NCBI GenBank assembly: GCA_023376005.1
Contig: CM042145.1
Span: 60,667,643 to 60,731,642, forward strand
Length of the DNA: 64,000 bases
Direction of reading: 5' to 3'
From: Doryteuthis pealeii
Lineage: Eukaryota; Mollusca; Cephalopoda; Myopsida; Loliginidae
In this document: piece after piece, positions 51,986 through 63,057 of the stretch
Layout of the letters: each line of letters starts with the position of its first letter
How positions within the stretch are numbered: position 1 is the first letter of the stretch
Made by a program: the position numbers and the translations under genes
Notes under the pieces: generated by a model
What the model was told of the DNA's origin: nothing
Database searches by the model: none
The model's input: only the letters and a program-made list of their open reading frames with translations

Positions 51986-52161
51986 TTTTTACTTACTTCT
52001 CTACATGGGATAAGGTTACCGACGGGGTGGACGGGTAATCAAAGAAAGATGTATAAACTGTCGATGGGGGGGATACGGTTAGGTAAAATGATTTGCTGGG
52101 GGGGATGTATTTGCTAATTCCGGAGTGATTGGAGCTCATAGTTATCATCAGCAGCAGCTTA

Positions 52162-52164
<3 letters not shown>

Positions 52165-52229
<65 letters not shown>
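52165..52229. repeat. (CT)n microsatellite, 65 bp
   Basis: Directly read. Confidence 0.95.
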
Positions 52230-52233
<4 letters not shown>

Positions 52234-52244
52234 ATATATCTTTA

Positions 52245-52420
52245 TTTGCCTTGCTCCCCATCAGCCATCGCACTTGTCCTCTAAACGGCACCAAGTGTCA
52301 GCACATAGCTGATAAAACATTGATTTTTAATAAAAAGTTAGTTTTCTTAACTAAAAGTCCTCATCATCATGTCATGCTGACAGCATGGATTCCCTTCAGT
52401 CTGCAATAAATATTTACCCA
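52245..52420 (-). pseudogene. RTE-like LINE 3' scraps
   Basis: TCCCCATCAGCCATCGCACTTG, CACCAAGTGTCAGCACATAGC (inverse coding) and, at 52363-52400, CATCATCATGTCATGCTGAC then AGCATGGATTCCC, the tail junction of the family. Confidence 0.5.
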
Positions 52421-52539
52421 TAGCTGGAATATAATTATATTCATAAAATAACCTTAAACGGTTTCAACGGCATATGCCTTTGAAACCAAGGAATCATCTT
52501 ACTGTATCTTGTGTTGTTAGAATTAACCGAAATGCAAAA

Positions 52540-52575
52540 TGCCAGAAAGACTGTTGAATAGTTTAGGAAACACCT

Positions 52576-52628
<53 letters not shown>

Positions 52629-52670
52629 CTCAAACGACGGTCTACTGAGGTTTTCTTTCTTATTGGAAGC

Positions 52671-52690
<20 letters not shown>
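52540..52690. repeat. (TA)n with possible mariner MITE end
   Basis: AATAGTTTAGGAAACACCTTG at 52556-52576 directly before TATATA resembles a mariner terminal repeat; no partner found. (TA)n 52577-52624 and TA/TG 52670-52700. Confidence 0.4.
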
Positions 52691-52699
<9 letters not shown>

Positions 52700-52701
<2 letters not shown>

Positions 52702-53029
52702 CACGCACGCGCACTTGTGCGTCTGTATTTATGAAGTTTTTGGTTTTGTTTCTTATCTTAAACGCGTAGCCATTTTTTTTATTTTTAAGTTTGTTCTACA
52801 ATTTGTTTTGGAGAAAGATAAATTTCCTCCGGTTTATATTTTTCTTTTCGAATATGGCGTATCTTTTCCTCCTTCGATCATGTTCTGGCCGCCATATTGG
52901 CTAATCAATGCTCCTCTCCCCCGTGGCATGCCGTCTACCGACCCACCGCCCTCCTACTCCACCGCACTCCTCTACCACTCACCCAGCCTAGATAGGAAAC
53001 TATGATATTCTGTCTGGTCCAATATAACC
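52700..53029. other. No gene recognised
   Basis: The 106-residue plus frame (52685-53005) begins in the TG repeat; its later part is Pro/Ser-rich with no known domain. Confidence 0.3.
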
Positions 53030-53600
53030 AACCTTTTTTTCAATGGTCGTGATTTTATTGGCATGGTTGTTTTCCTAACGTGCCTGTTACTTGTATGTAT
53101 TCCTACGCAAAGAACAGTTTTGTTGAAGCTCCTTGGATTAGCAGACAGCATAATCTTCTTTGCTGTATTCATGTGTAGGAGTCAATTGTAGAACGTTATT
53201 TATGAGTTCATCCTTACTTCTCCAGCAAGACCCATTATGTCTTGCTCGTTTTCCTTGGATAGTGAAATTTGATGTAAGTGATCGTAATTTTCTGTTTTAG
53301 GTGTGCTGCTCATTGGATTTGTTAATAATATCAAAGAGCAGCCAGAGGCATTGGCCTCTACGAGAACTCAGATAAAACAGAGTTAATGTGTTTTAATCAA
53401 GATGGAGCCATCGCCTCATTAAATGAGAAGCCTTTGAAATTAGTAGACCAATTCATATACCTCGCTAAGAGTTATGTTAAAGTCAGAGTGGTGCGACCAT
53501 ACAATAGTACTGATACGATTACTGCTTAGAAGAATTAAAGAAATTGTTGTTTTAACGTTTGTCCTAGTCTATTTCTGAATTCAACCACCACATGCCTTTC
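53030..53600. pseudogene. Rearranged RTE-like LINE with internal inversion
   Basis: 53160-53240 (minus): GHCWRSKDEL-type coding in broken frames (TTATGAGTTCATCCTTACTTC). 53338-53475 (plus): AARGIGLYENSDKTELMCFN and LKLVDQFIYL, an upstream reverse-transcriptase segment. 53480-53580 (minus): AVIVSVLLYGRTTLTLT, the segment that should follow it. The plus piece is therefore inverted relative to the two minus pieces. Confidence 0.65.
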
Positions 53601-53869
53601 TTCAATATTCTAGTCCTCCCAAGGTGGAATTGGTATCTGCGTATTAGCCTTTCGTAGTAGCAACTTCTGTTTTTCAATTACTTTAGCTGAACTTTTCAAA
53701 CCAAGCCCTATTCTTTATTCCATTTTTTCATTTTTTTTTCTATTTCCATGGCCAAAAATAATCCTTTTGTTTACAAGAAAATAAGAGATTATTCGGCATA
53801 TTTTTTCTCTGTGAATAAATTGATCTTTAGAGTGAAGTTCCCATGACCATGATCTGTACTGTCAACAGA
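53600..53869. other. No gene seen
   Basis: Unrecognised, possibly LINE-derived. Confidence 0.3.
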
Positions 53870-54695
53870 ACTTATCATTGTTTACTCCTGTTGAGTTTTC
53901 ACATCAGCATTAGCTGATGGTCTTTCACTGGAGTCTGAGTGACAGCAAGTCTCTCCAGGACTCTTCTGAGTATTCTGGCAGATTGCAGCAGTGCAGTGTT
54001 CTGAATGGTTTCAATTCTTCCTCTGATTTCCAAACTTTCCAAACCCTTTTCTAATCCTTTTGGACTGTTCCAAGTGCACCAACTACAATTGTATCACTTT
54101 CACTTTCATATTCCATAACTTTTTCAGTTCTCTGGCAAGGTCCAGATATTTGTCCATTTTTTTCATTTTCCTTTAGCTTTTACCTGTGATCTGCTGCACT
54201 GCAAAATCCACCAGTGACAAGTTCTTTCTTTTTTGTTAATCAACACTAGGTCTGGTCTTCTTGCTGGGATAAGGTGATCCGTTTTTATTTCAAAGTCCCA
54301 GAGAATTTTATGCGTTTCGTTCTCAAGAACAGATTCTGGTTTATGCATATACCATTTTGTTGTGTGGTCAAATTTAATTTTTTGCATAATTCCCAGTGGA
54401 TCACCTCCCCAACCCAGTCGTGTCTCGTTTTGTATTCTCGTTGTGCTAGTTTGCTACATTCACAGAGTATATGGTTTACAGTCTCATCTCTATTACCACA
54501 AAGTCTACATTTACTATTTTGTTGGGTCTTATCAATTTTCGCTTTTATATAGTTTGTCCTTATGGCATTATTTTGTGCAGCAATTATTAGTATTATTATT
54601 GTGTTTCCGTCGTTGATGTCACTCTGTGCAAGTTTTCCAAACCAGTTTTGATTGATTTCCCGTTGTCTATGACAGATTCTGGTCTGTGTATACAC
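53870..54695 (-). pseudogene. RLE-type LINE (R2/Hero/NeSL-like), C-terminal region
   Basis: Minus strand, in order: KCRLCGNRDETVNHILCECS (54490-54550), a C-x2-C-x8-H-x4-C knuckle typical of these LINEs; SKLAQREYKTRHDWVGEVIH; WDFEIKTDHLIPARRPDLVL; INKKERTCHW, where a one-base shift moves the conserved LVDFAV (third-position catalytic Asp) out of frame at about 54205-54215; then KYLDLARELKKLWNMKVKV and a stop-riddled tail to 53880. The restriction-like endonuclease motif is thus broken. Copies of the tail lie at 23571-23765, 56180-56900 and 57370-57560. Confidence 0.8.
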
Positions 54696-54805
54696 AATTT
54701 GTCCGCATGATCAAATTTTAATCTCTTGCACATTTCCGAGTCAATAACCTTTCCTACCCAGTCATACTTACTCGTACCTGCCAGTTTGCTGGATTCGATT
54801 ATTAT
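54640..54805 (-). pseudogene. Second copy of the post-CCHC segment, fused upstream
   Basis: Minus strand reads ESSKLAGTSKYDWVGKVIDS, EMCKRLKFDHADKLCIHRPE, SVIDNGKS, homologous to SKLAQREYKTRHDWVGEVIH and following residues of the adjacent LINE. Thus two diverged copies of the same segment are joined. Confidence 0.65.
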
Positions 54806-55277
54806 TATGGGCTACCCAAATACAGAAGGGATAAATTATGGAATTATTTATTGTATTTGAACTGCTCAAGATTATTTTCCTTCATTTTTTTCTTTTCTTT
54901 TTTTTTTTTCATGTGAGGGTCAAGTGTCACGTGACTATATACCAGAACACAAATACGGTTGATTATTCACATTTCAAGGGGCTTATGTTCAAGTCACGTC
55001 GAAAGCAGCCGTTCCTGCTGGAGAACCGAAGTTAAACTAACAATGAGCCTGTTCTTAATTGAATGATCATTTATGCAACACCAGGTACTATAAGAAATTG
55101 CTAGGCCGTAAAACAAAACAGCCACCGAATTTAACATTTACACATTTCTGTTTGTTGATTGTGCGCACCATAAGAAAATTAAGGGTTACAAGTGTTAAGG
55201 TTTTCAATTTGTATATCCATTGTACCATGACAACGCGCACTTATGCAAAATACCTTATTTTCATTTATTTTATCATT

Positions 55278-55314
<37 letters not shown>

Positions 55315-55438
55315 AATGCGTATGGTTAACACAATTACACTTGAAGAGACAGTAGTAAGCCAGCATAAAGTATTATTAGGAGAGTACTAAATAACTGTGA
55401 AAGATCGAGATTAATAATAATATATTTTTAATATATAT
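54806..55438. other. No gene seen; (TA)n at 55284-55312
   Basis: Plus frames of 65-98 residues lack recognisable domains; one ends in the TA repeat. Confidence 0.35.
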
Positions 55439-55439
55439 T

Positions 55440-55663
55440 TATTTGTATAGAACCAAGTCTGCTACCATTGGGTTCATGCAATTTATACTTAATTGTTTAA
55501 GTGAAGCTATCCTCGAGCAACGAACATTTTCAAAAACTTTCGCAGCCTGAAGATTGCTCCACTTAAACAATTAAGTTTAAATAGCATGAAACTAATGATA
55601 GCAGACTTGTTTTCTAACAAATGAATAAGTAAATAAATAAATAAATTATATATTATAATATAT

Positions 55664-55700
<37 letters not shown>
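55440..55700. mobile_element. Foldback element with hammerhead-like motif H29
   Basis: Arms AACCAAGTCTGCTACCATTGG / ...GATAGCAGACTTGTTTTC and TTAATTGTTTAAGTG / CACTTAAACAATTAAG. Plus motif near 55553-55605: CUGAAGA, UGCU...AGCA stem II of unusual length, GAAA, degraded ACUAAUGAU helix III (partner arm has ACC-AAU-GGU), A. Followed by (TA)n to 55698 and GAGAGA. Confidence 0.45.
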
Positions 55701-56179
55701 GAGAGAGAGGGAGAGAGATTTGTTATTGTCGCTGTCTGCACGTTTTCATTTTCCCCCATTCTCTTCCTATTTCGTCATCCATTTATCATTCAATTTTGAA
55801 TTCTGTTGCGTCTCCTGTTTGAGGCAAAATATAAAACTCTTCTTGATTATCGGCAATATTTCGATTTACTTTTTCATTCACCAGCCACAATGACCTGCAA
55901 ACTATTTTCTGTAATCTTGAATTAATCATTTCCAAGATTTCACAGGTTTCTGCCATAAGCCCATCATTTTTACCAGAATTAATACAAGCGTGATATTAGA
56001 AACGGCTGTAAATATTTTGTCATTTATGGTGATACTATATATAGAAACACATTGACAGAAAACACAGAGAGAGAGAGAGAGAGAGAGTGAGCGGCCGGGA
56101 TATGGCATGTTTTCTTCTTGTTAATTAACACTAGGTCTTAACAAGAAGAAAACTTGGTATATCGTGGATTTATTATTAT
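55700..56179. other. No gene seen
   Basis: (GA)n at 56069-56092. AACACTAGGTCTTAACAAG at 56129 may already be LINE-derived (compare AACACTAGGTCTGGTC at 54242). Confidence 0.35.
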
Positions 56180-56900
56180 TATTATTGTTCACTCCTTTCG
56201 AGTTTTCACATCAGTGTTAGCTGATGGTCTTTCACTGGAGTCTGAGTGACAGCAAGTCTCCTCAGGTCTCCAGGACTCTTCTCAGTATTCTGGCAGATTG
56301 CAGCAGTGTAATATTCTGGATGGTCTCAATCTTTACTCTGATGTCCAGATTTTCCAATCCCTTTGGGATCGTTCCAAGTGCACCAACTATTATTATTCAT
56401 TATTATTATTATTATTATTCATTATTATTATTATTATAATTATTATTATTATTATTATTATTGTTATTATTATCGTGAGTTTTTCATACCAGAGTTAGCT
56501 GATGGTATTTCACTGGAGTCTAAGTGACAACAAGTCTACTCAGGTCTTCAGGACTCTTCTGAGTATTCTAGTCGATTACAGCAATTAGGTAGTCTGGATG
56601 GTCTCAATTCTTCCTTTAATTTCCAGTTCCTCCATTCTTTGTCACAAGCTTTTTGGGATCGTTCCAAGTGCACCAAATACAATTGACCCTCATATTGTAT
56701 AGGTTTTTGAAATCTCTGGCAAGGTCCAGGTATTTGTCTATCTTTTCGTTTTCTTTCAACTTCACCCTGTTATCTGCTGGAACTACAATATCTACCAGTT
56801 CACCAGTTCTCTTTTTTATTTTTGTTAATCAATACTAGGTCTGGTCTCCTGGTTGGGATAAGGGGATCCATCCTTATCTCGAAGACCCAATTACTATTAT
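56180..56900 (-). pseudogene. RLE-type LINE tails, two tandem pieces with (TTA)n
   Basis: Minus strand 56900-56475: GELVDIVVPADNRVKLKENE keeps the restriction-like endonuclease Asp context, then KIDKYLDLARDF and a decayed tail. A second tail copy spans 56390-56190 (TTCACATCAGTGTTAGCTGA, GGTCTTTCACTGGAGTCTGA). They are joined by (TTA)n at 56388-56470. Confidence 0.7.
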
Positions 56901-57369
56901 TATTATTCCATTTTCTTTTAGTTTTATTCCTATTTTTATTGTATTTCCCTCATATTCTTATTCTTTTTATTCCATTTTCCTTGTATTTTTGTTTTCGTTC
57001 TTATTTTATTCTAATTATTCTTATTCTTATATGTCTGCTTGGGGGAAGTTTGTTTTATCAAAATAAACAAAGAGACAACAAATTTCTTAATATCTTCAGC
57101 ACCATCCTTAAGTTTTCTGTGACAATAGACATTCACCTGATTCGAAGCGTCAGCATTGTCTGACTGCTCGGTATTAAGCTTTTGTATGAGCAGTGGTTGG
57201 ATTTATTCGTGGTGTGAAGGGCCAGGATGTTGGAAGCTGCGAATTCCGGCACCTGGATGGAGTGCGACCGCCTGCTTTATTAATGCGGTACGCAGAAAAA
57301 ATTCAGAGGTTGTAAGAGAACATTCCGATTCTTCACAGCAACCTTTGGCAATCGGTAAATCGATCATCT
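56901..57369. other. No gene recognised
   Basis: (TTA)-rich at 56893-56910. The 71-residue plus frame at 57156 and its opposite strand show no domain I can name. Confidence 0.3.
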
Positions 57370-57544
57370 GAATCATTTATTACCTTCTTTTATCAGTTTC
57401 AGATCCTTCTCGAATCTCTGCCAAATTCAATCTTTTAGCAAACGTCTTTGGGGATTGTTTCAGTGTTCCTACGATTATGAGCATCACCTTTCATTTTCCT
57501 CAATATTTACAACTCTGCAGACACGATAACCATGGCCGTTATTA

Positions 57545-57586
<42 letters not shown>

Positions 57587-57590
57587 AGCA
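57370..57590 (-). pseudogene. RLE-type LINE tail remnant and (TTA)n
   Basis: TTTTAGCAAACGTCTTTGGGG, TTCAGTGTTCCTACGATTATG and CATTTTCCTCAATATTTACA resemble a diverged tail; (TTA)n 57540-57587. A scrap of the same (TTTTCCTCAATATTTACAGC) lies at 58447-58466. Confidence 0.45.
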
Positions 57591-58309
57591 AGAATATGCG
57601 CCACTTTAGCGTTCGTATTTGAGTTTTAATGTCGGGAAATACATTAAAATAGAAATACTAATTATTGAAGTAAGTCAGTTAGACAGTCAACAATTGGTTT
57701 GAGCAATGTGACTGGCCAAGCCCAACTGCACCAGTGTCAAGACAATTGTTATTTATGGGAATTCAGAACAGTCCACCCATGCATTTGGGTGAGTCCATTC
57801 CCTGAGTCCTGATTGGCTGCTTGGTTTGTAGGGCCCTCTGAGGCTCCATAAATCCTGCCACTTTGCAGTGGTCTTTACGGCATCTCAGAATTGTATTCAG
57901 TTACGACTGTTTGCCGTCTTATCTTGCCAATTCGACGGTAATTGGACTTAGTATTCTATACTAATGAAATTAAATAAAGGACGCATGTAAAAAGATTACA
58001 CTTGTTTTGAGTATATTTTAATTGCTTTCTATAAAAAAATAATTCATAGGATTGATTTTAATACGTTGGAGAATAAAACAATAATATTGGAGATCAATAT
58101 CACCAAGTAATTGTTTATTAAACCCAGATTTGTTAAAGCCTATATGCGCATTAACCAACCAGGTATTGTGTAAGCCTCTATTTCTTAGTGATATATGTGA
58201 CACATTGCAGGATTTTAAATGCACTAATAACATGGGCTGTTCTGAGGCAAATCAAACTCAAATTTTCATAGACATCGTTAATAAATAAGATTGATTCTAT
58301 GCATTATAT
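57591..58309. other. No gene recognised
   Basis: 57700-57960 resembles an LTR or promoter region; CCAATTCGACGGTAATTGG at 57927 is a palindrome that echoes 14764. No paired end found. Confidence 0.3.
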
Positions 58310-58436
58310 CAGTGATTTTGACTATGAATTAAATACTCATTGATAAACTTACGCAATTACTAAGGTTGTTGTGACGTAAGCAGTGACTTAGTATCGGTTA
58401 TAGACACACAGACAACGTATCTCCATTATAATAAGA
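58310..58436 (-). mobile_element. Helitron family 5' end fragment
   Basis: CTCCATTATAATAAGA then T, the same terminus as 40536 (minus-strand A|TCTTATTATAATGGAG), with shared GTTATAGACACACAGACAA-type sequence upstream. No 3' CTAG hairpin found. Confidence 0.5.
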
Positions 58437-59236
58437 TGGCCTTTCGTTTTCCTCAATATTTACAGCTCTCCATGGTCGTTATTTTTGCAATATAATGTTA
58501 GAAGCTGTATTCTAAGTGCCGGCCCAGTATTTATAAAAAGAACATAGTTCTAAATCGACATGTTATTTTTTCTGTACTATCATTTCCTATAAGATGCTGT
58601 AAGTGACCATTGTATCGACTACCGCAAATGCTTAAGCAGTAATCGGACCCAAAAGAGTAATGTTCTTACGTTCCATTAGCGAAAAGAAAGCCGAAGATAT
58701 ATTTAAAAGCATGGGGTTTTGTTATACTTTTTTGTCTTATCACAATAACAAGTTTTCGGACAGTATTCAATACCAAGCTGTTCAGACTTAACTACTGTGA
58801 GAGACAGCTAGCCTACTGACAAACCCAGCAAGCACTTACAGCTAAATCTTTCGCAAAATGAAGGCTTAAATGTACTCACGGCCATTTCAGAGTCCCACCC
58901 CTGCCGATTGCCTTAGACTCTTACCTCATCGACCCTTCGCGCCTAAATATTGTTGCCGTTCAGAAAAAAAGTGAACTTTTACGAAATCTTCTGATACAGG
59001 TAATGGGATATCTCTTCCTTCATATCCACCGTACCCTTCAGACATCTCAAGTTTTATTTTGCCGAAACTTTTGACCTAAGTATGGCACAAGACCAACGTG
59101 GATAAAAAGAATTGGTTGTTCTCTCATCAGGTTAATATTTTATTAAATCGTTGTCTTTAAATATAGTGTTCCAAACAAATTAAGATTCATTTCTAAAAAT
59201 AAAATAAAAATAAATAAATCCAATGTTTTTATTGGT
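58437..59236. other. No gene seen
   Basis: Apart from the LINE scrap at 58447, nothing recognised. Confidence 0.35.
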
Positions 59237-59737
59237 TGTCTTATAATATACCCCTTTACTGAATCGGGTATATAATTATCGAGAGGATTCTATTTCGCCG
59301 ACTGGTCATCTTCTTCTGGGGTGATTTCTTCCTCTGGTTGATACGGGCTTCTTTTGTGTTGGTCTTGGTTGTCTATGTCTACTCTTTGGTTTTAATAATG
59401 AAGGAAGACTTTTATTTATTTATTTTTTAGACGTCTTTATTAAAACCGAAGCCCAAAAAAGTTTAACCGCGCGGTGAGAAGATGGCTTATTAGGAAACGG
59501 ATGACAATCGTGCCCGCTCTCTTTGGCTAACCTCCAACTTTTAACTAACCTAACTCGGTTCCCTTCAAAAGCTTTTCCTTTAGCCAATCAGAAATCGGTG
59601 CCTAGCTCAGTGAAAGGTTTACTGTTGTCAATTAATTCTATAACGGCTATCATGGGAACTTTCCAATTACAACACGGTCATTTAAATTTTACTACACTAC
59701 AGTTATAATTCATAGGCAACCCACGAATTATGTAACA
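59237..59737 (-). mobile_element. Possible third LTR-like unit
   Basis: Minus strand starts TGTTACATAATTCG (ending plus-strand at 59737) with GTTGCCTATGAATTATA, a CTGATTGGCTAAAGG CCAAT-like block, and a late CAGAAGAAGATGACC similar to the purine-rich ends of the 8667 and 11363 units. The left boundary is a guess. Confidence 0.4.
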
Positions 59738-59814
59738 CTCTTTTTTTAAAATAATCCGAAAATAAAATCCTAAACAGGTTGTTCCATTCTTTTAGTTTTC
59801 CCAAAAATAATTAG

Positions 59815-59945
59815 AAAGGACTAAAAGGAGTACTCCACACTCCTCGGACCTCCAGAAAAGATGTAGTTGGGTTTCATAACTTGGCCCCCCCCCCTTTTTG
59901 TGGAGTCTTACCCCTCTGCAAGGGGTATATTGTCAGCGTAGTTTA
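59815..59945 (-). repeat. SINE family A, antisense fragments
   Basis: AGGAGTACTCCACACTCCTCGG and GTGGAGTCTTACCCCTCTGC. Middle part missing. Confidence 0.5.
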
Positions 59946-61737
59946 CGCACCACCGACAGTGATGTTTCAAATTAATTAAAATCCGAAATTCATAATTCTT
60001 TAAAATATTTCAAAATATGAATATATTTTGATATATCTAATTTAATCAATTTTAATAATATTTAATTATTCAATATATTTAATTTATTTGATATATGCAT
60101 TTAATTTATGCATTTAGTATAATTCAAATTGATTGCAGTAACAAGTTCATGATTTTTTTGTTTTTTTTTTGTTTTGTTTTTTAATTAGCGGAATTACAAA
60201 GAAATCTAGTTGAGCGCTGGATATGCACTTTCAAATTTTTTTTTTCCCAAAGTTTCGAACTTACCAACTGTCAGATAGGATGCAGCATCATGGGAAATTG
60301 CTTGAAACAACAGTTGGAACATTAGTTTAATTAGTTTAAGGGTTTCTCTGCAATTTTTTCTTTATTTTTAATAAGCGCTACTACAAAGTGAAAACAGGTC
60401 GATTTTCATTAGATTTTACTGTCGACGAATTAAAAACAAACTATAAATACACTTAATTTTACTTAAATTTTTTCCTAAACAAAGACACGGGATATTTTTT
60501 TTAAATATATATTTAAAAAATCCCTAATTTTAAGACTTATTAATCCCCTAATATATTGTAGTAAGCAGTATTTCCAGCCCGGATGAACCTTCTGATAGTC
60601 TTTTCAACCACTGTGAATATGATGGCCATTTGTTTGACCGACCTCAAATGGTCCACCACGATAACTCAATCAGTACGTGCGAAAAACGGTCAAATTTGAA
60701 AACCCTGTACCTATGAGACGTTTTAGCATGTCAGATGCTATGTATGAAAAGCTCTTTTCTATATAAATCTGCATCATGTCACGTTGGTTAGTATTAGAAT
60801 TATAACTGAAAACCTGAACGTATGTGCAGTGAACTTTTTCTCAAAATTTAACAATAAAGGATATTTGTGTTCCGAATGAAGAACACTATCTTTTCTAATA
60901 TTGCATCAGGCATATGGGGATGGAGATGATGTTTTGAGCCAAAACCAATGTGATGAGTTGTACTTTTCAAGTTGGGAAAAAGGTCTACCCATAAATATTT
61001 GACAACAGATAATGATTCTGTCCCGAGCCGTATCAATAAGACTAATCTAATGAGAATTCTCTTGACTGAAATGCTGTATTGTTGTATAGTAATCTTCTTA
61101 CTTTCTTCATGGAGCTGTTATATCTGTCTATCGGTCGATTTGTGGCGATTTTTGTGGCTATCCTTTAGGCTTCAAGCAAGAGCGCTGTCTAGCAGAGATC
61201 CTTTGTGTTAAGCAGAGCACGAACCTTAGTGAAGAATCCTTTGGTTGTTCCTTGGTGCTCGTCAGTCTTGCAGGTCCTTCGTCAATGATTGGAAATGGAC
61301 GTCTCTCTGTATCAGCGATTAAGTAGTTAACCAACCACGTATTCAGACTGTTGATTGGCTGAGGTTTAAACCACGTGACTTCACTTAGTCTATAAATTTA
61401 ACTGGTGGTTTGCAACACGGCTTATATAGAAAAATATTCCAAGATCCTTTGCTATCTTCTATGTTAGCTTGGGCTGGATCTGTCTATCTCTGGGTTGGTC
61501 TGATATTATCTTAGCTAGATTTTTTGGATTTGATCAGGGACATCCTGTGTTTGTTGTTGTTGCTGCTGCTGTTGTTAATTAATGACACTTTTTGTTTGTT
61601 TATTTCGAGCTCATATTTTATTTTTATGAATCCCAGATCAACAAAAAAACACAGCGAGAATTTGTTTTTTAGACGAGAGAAATGCCATCCGTTTTATTCA
61701 GCACTCAACAAAATCTGATTTTGATTTGTTTTGTTTT
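59946..61737. other. No gene recognised
   Basis: A short-period AT stretch (ATATATTTAATTTATTTGATA) at 60070-60090. 61370-61520 (ACCACGTGACTTCAC, TTATATAGAAAAATATTCC) may be an LTR or promoter; ACGTGACTTCACG also occurs at 11679. Otherwise nothing. Confidence 0.35.
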
Positions 61738-62040
61738 AACCTCAGTGGGTCATTTAATGCCGATAAAGTTTTGAAATAAATCAATTCTTAATGGATAATA
61801 CAATTTTTTTTATAAATACATTTTTCTATTTAACCCATAGATGGGACCCTAACGGGTACTACCACTCCGGGTCAGAGTGGACCAGGGAGCAATGGTGATG
61901 AAGGGATGGTCCACATTCTCCAAACCTCCAAAACTGGAACCTCACCATCAGATAGTTTAACGTCATTCCCAGGACATGTAGACCCGCAGCCACCGCCTTC
62001 AAGCACCCATATGATAAAAAGGGGATGGGGCTTGCCATAA
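61738..62040 (-). repeat. SINE family A, antisense, 3' half
   Basis: CCTCAGTGGGTCATTTAATG, CCATAGATGGGACCCTAACG, CACTCCGGGTCAGAGTGG, AACGTCATTCCCAGGACATG, GGGGCTTGCCATAAGG. Very close to the 42128 copy by eye. Confidence 0.8.
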
Positions 62041-62084
62041 GGAAAAAATCTGATTTTCTGAACTAACTTCCCACGTGTGCGTAA

Positions 62085-62160
62085 AAATGTGATTGAAGTT
62101 CGAACTCACTTACTACAATGTCATAGTTCAGCACGTTAGCCACTACGCCATGGTGACCCC
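62085..62160 (-). ncRNA. tRNA-like relic (tRNA pseudogene or SINE head)
   Basis: Minus strand GGGGTCACCATGGCGTAGTG, then GCTAACGTGCTGAACTATGAC, then GAGTTCGAACTTC (B box). D-, anticodon- and T-arm-like order, but the acceptor stem does not close. No hammerhead follows. Confidence 0.5.
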
Positions 62161-62774
62161 TCCCTTGTCTATTAAAGTTCCCATAGGCGCGTAATTGCTG
62201 GCTTATTAAACGAGCTCATGGATAATTACACTCTTTTACGGATTGATTTTTATTCTGTCTTAGAAAAAGAAAAAAAAGTAACACTACCATCATTAACATC
62301 TTATTTTACTTTTTGTCAATAATACTAACAGAGATTCCGAAATCAATCCAAGAATAGAATTACCAATATTCTAATTTATCTCTTTCCTTCCGGCTCTAAA
62401 AGTAAATATTTCTAACTAGAAAAAAATCTTGTCGGCTTTGGACGCTAATTAGAAGAGTTCATACAGTTGAATTTCGCTGCTTTCCATAAAATCTCTTCAA
62501 ATTAAGCGCCAATTTCTCTATCTGATGCAAAAATGTATATTCCTTTTGGATTTTGATTAATTTGACCAGAAAAAGAAAAAACAGTTCACTGGTTTAATAG
62601 TTTTCTAGTTTTTAAGGATTGGAATTTAGGATTTTTGAATCCATTAAGAGGGAAGGTAAAGAAAATATTCTGTTTAAAATGGAAAATTTGTGTAGATTGG
62701 AGCAAAAGTGATGAAGAAGAAATATCAATAGAAGTAAAATGAGTGAGAGGAAGGAGAGAGTGAGAGATAGTTGT
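62161..62774. other. No gene seen
   Basis: Unrecognised. Confidence 0.35.
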
Positions 62775-62945
62775 TAGTTGTTTTTGTTTTAAGGTATATT
62801 AACCCTTTTTAGGTAATTTAATACCGAATGAAATCATTTTGATATTAGGTTGTTTTCATTACCTGTTGTTGCTTAAATGGTCTCCCATCTAAGTATTGAA
62901 CAGGGTCATCGCCGCTTAACTTCGGTGATCTAACAGAAACCGGTG
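62775..62945 (-). repeat. 5S-rRNA-like relic followed by SINE-A-like tail
   Basis: Minus strand 62945-62878 reads GATCACCGAAGTTAAGCGGC, GATGACCCTGTTCAATACTT, AGATGGGAGACC. This covers the 5S internal promoter (box A, intermediate element and box C order), though the 5S 5' third is missing. About 60 bases on, 62840-62775 has GGTATTAAATTACC...GGTTAATATACCTTAAAAC, close to the family A terminal stem-loop. Suggests a 5S-headed (SINE3-type) element with the same 3' end. Confidence 0.55.
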
Positions 62946-63057
62946 ATTTTAACGGGACTTGACCGTAAGCAGAGAGAGAGAAATATAGTATGTGTGTCTG
63001 TTTTCTACATGTCTATCTATTGCAGGTTTTTCCTAATCTATCAATCTCAGAATTCCC

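Noticed and set aside
62878..62945. Functional 5S rRNA gene
   Set aside because: Only about the last two thirds of the internal part is present, followed by a SINE-like tail.
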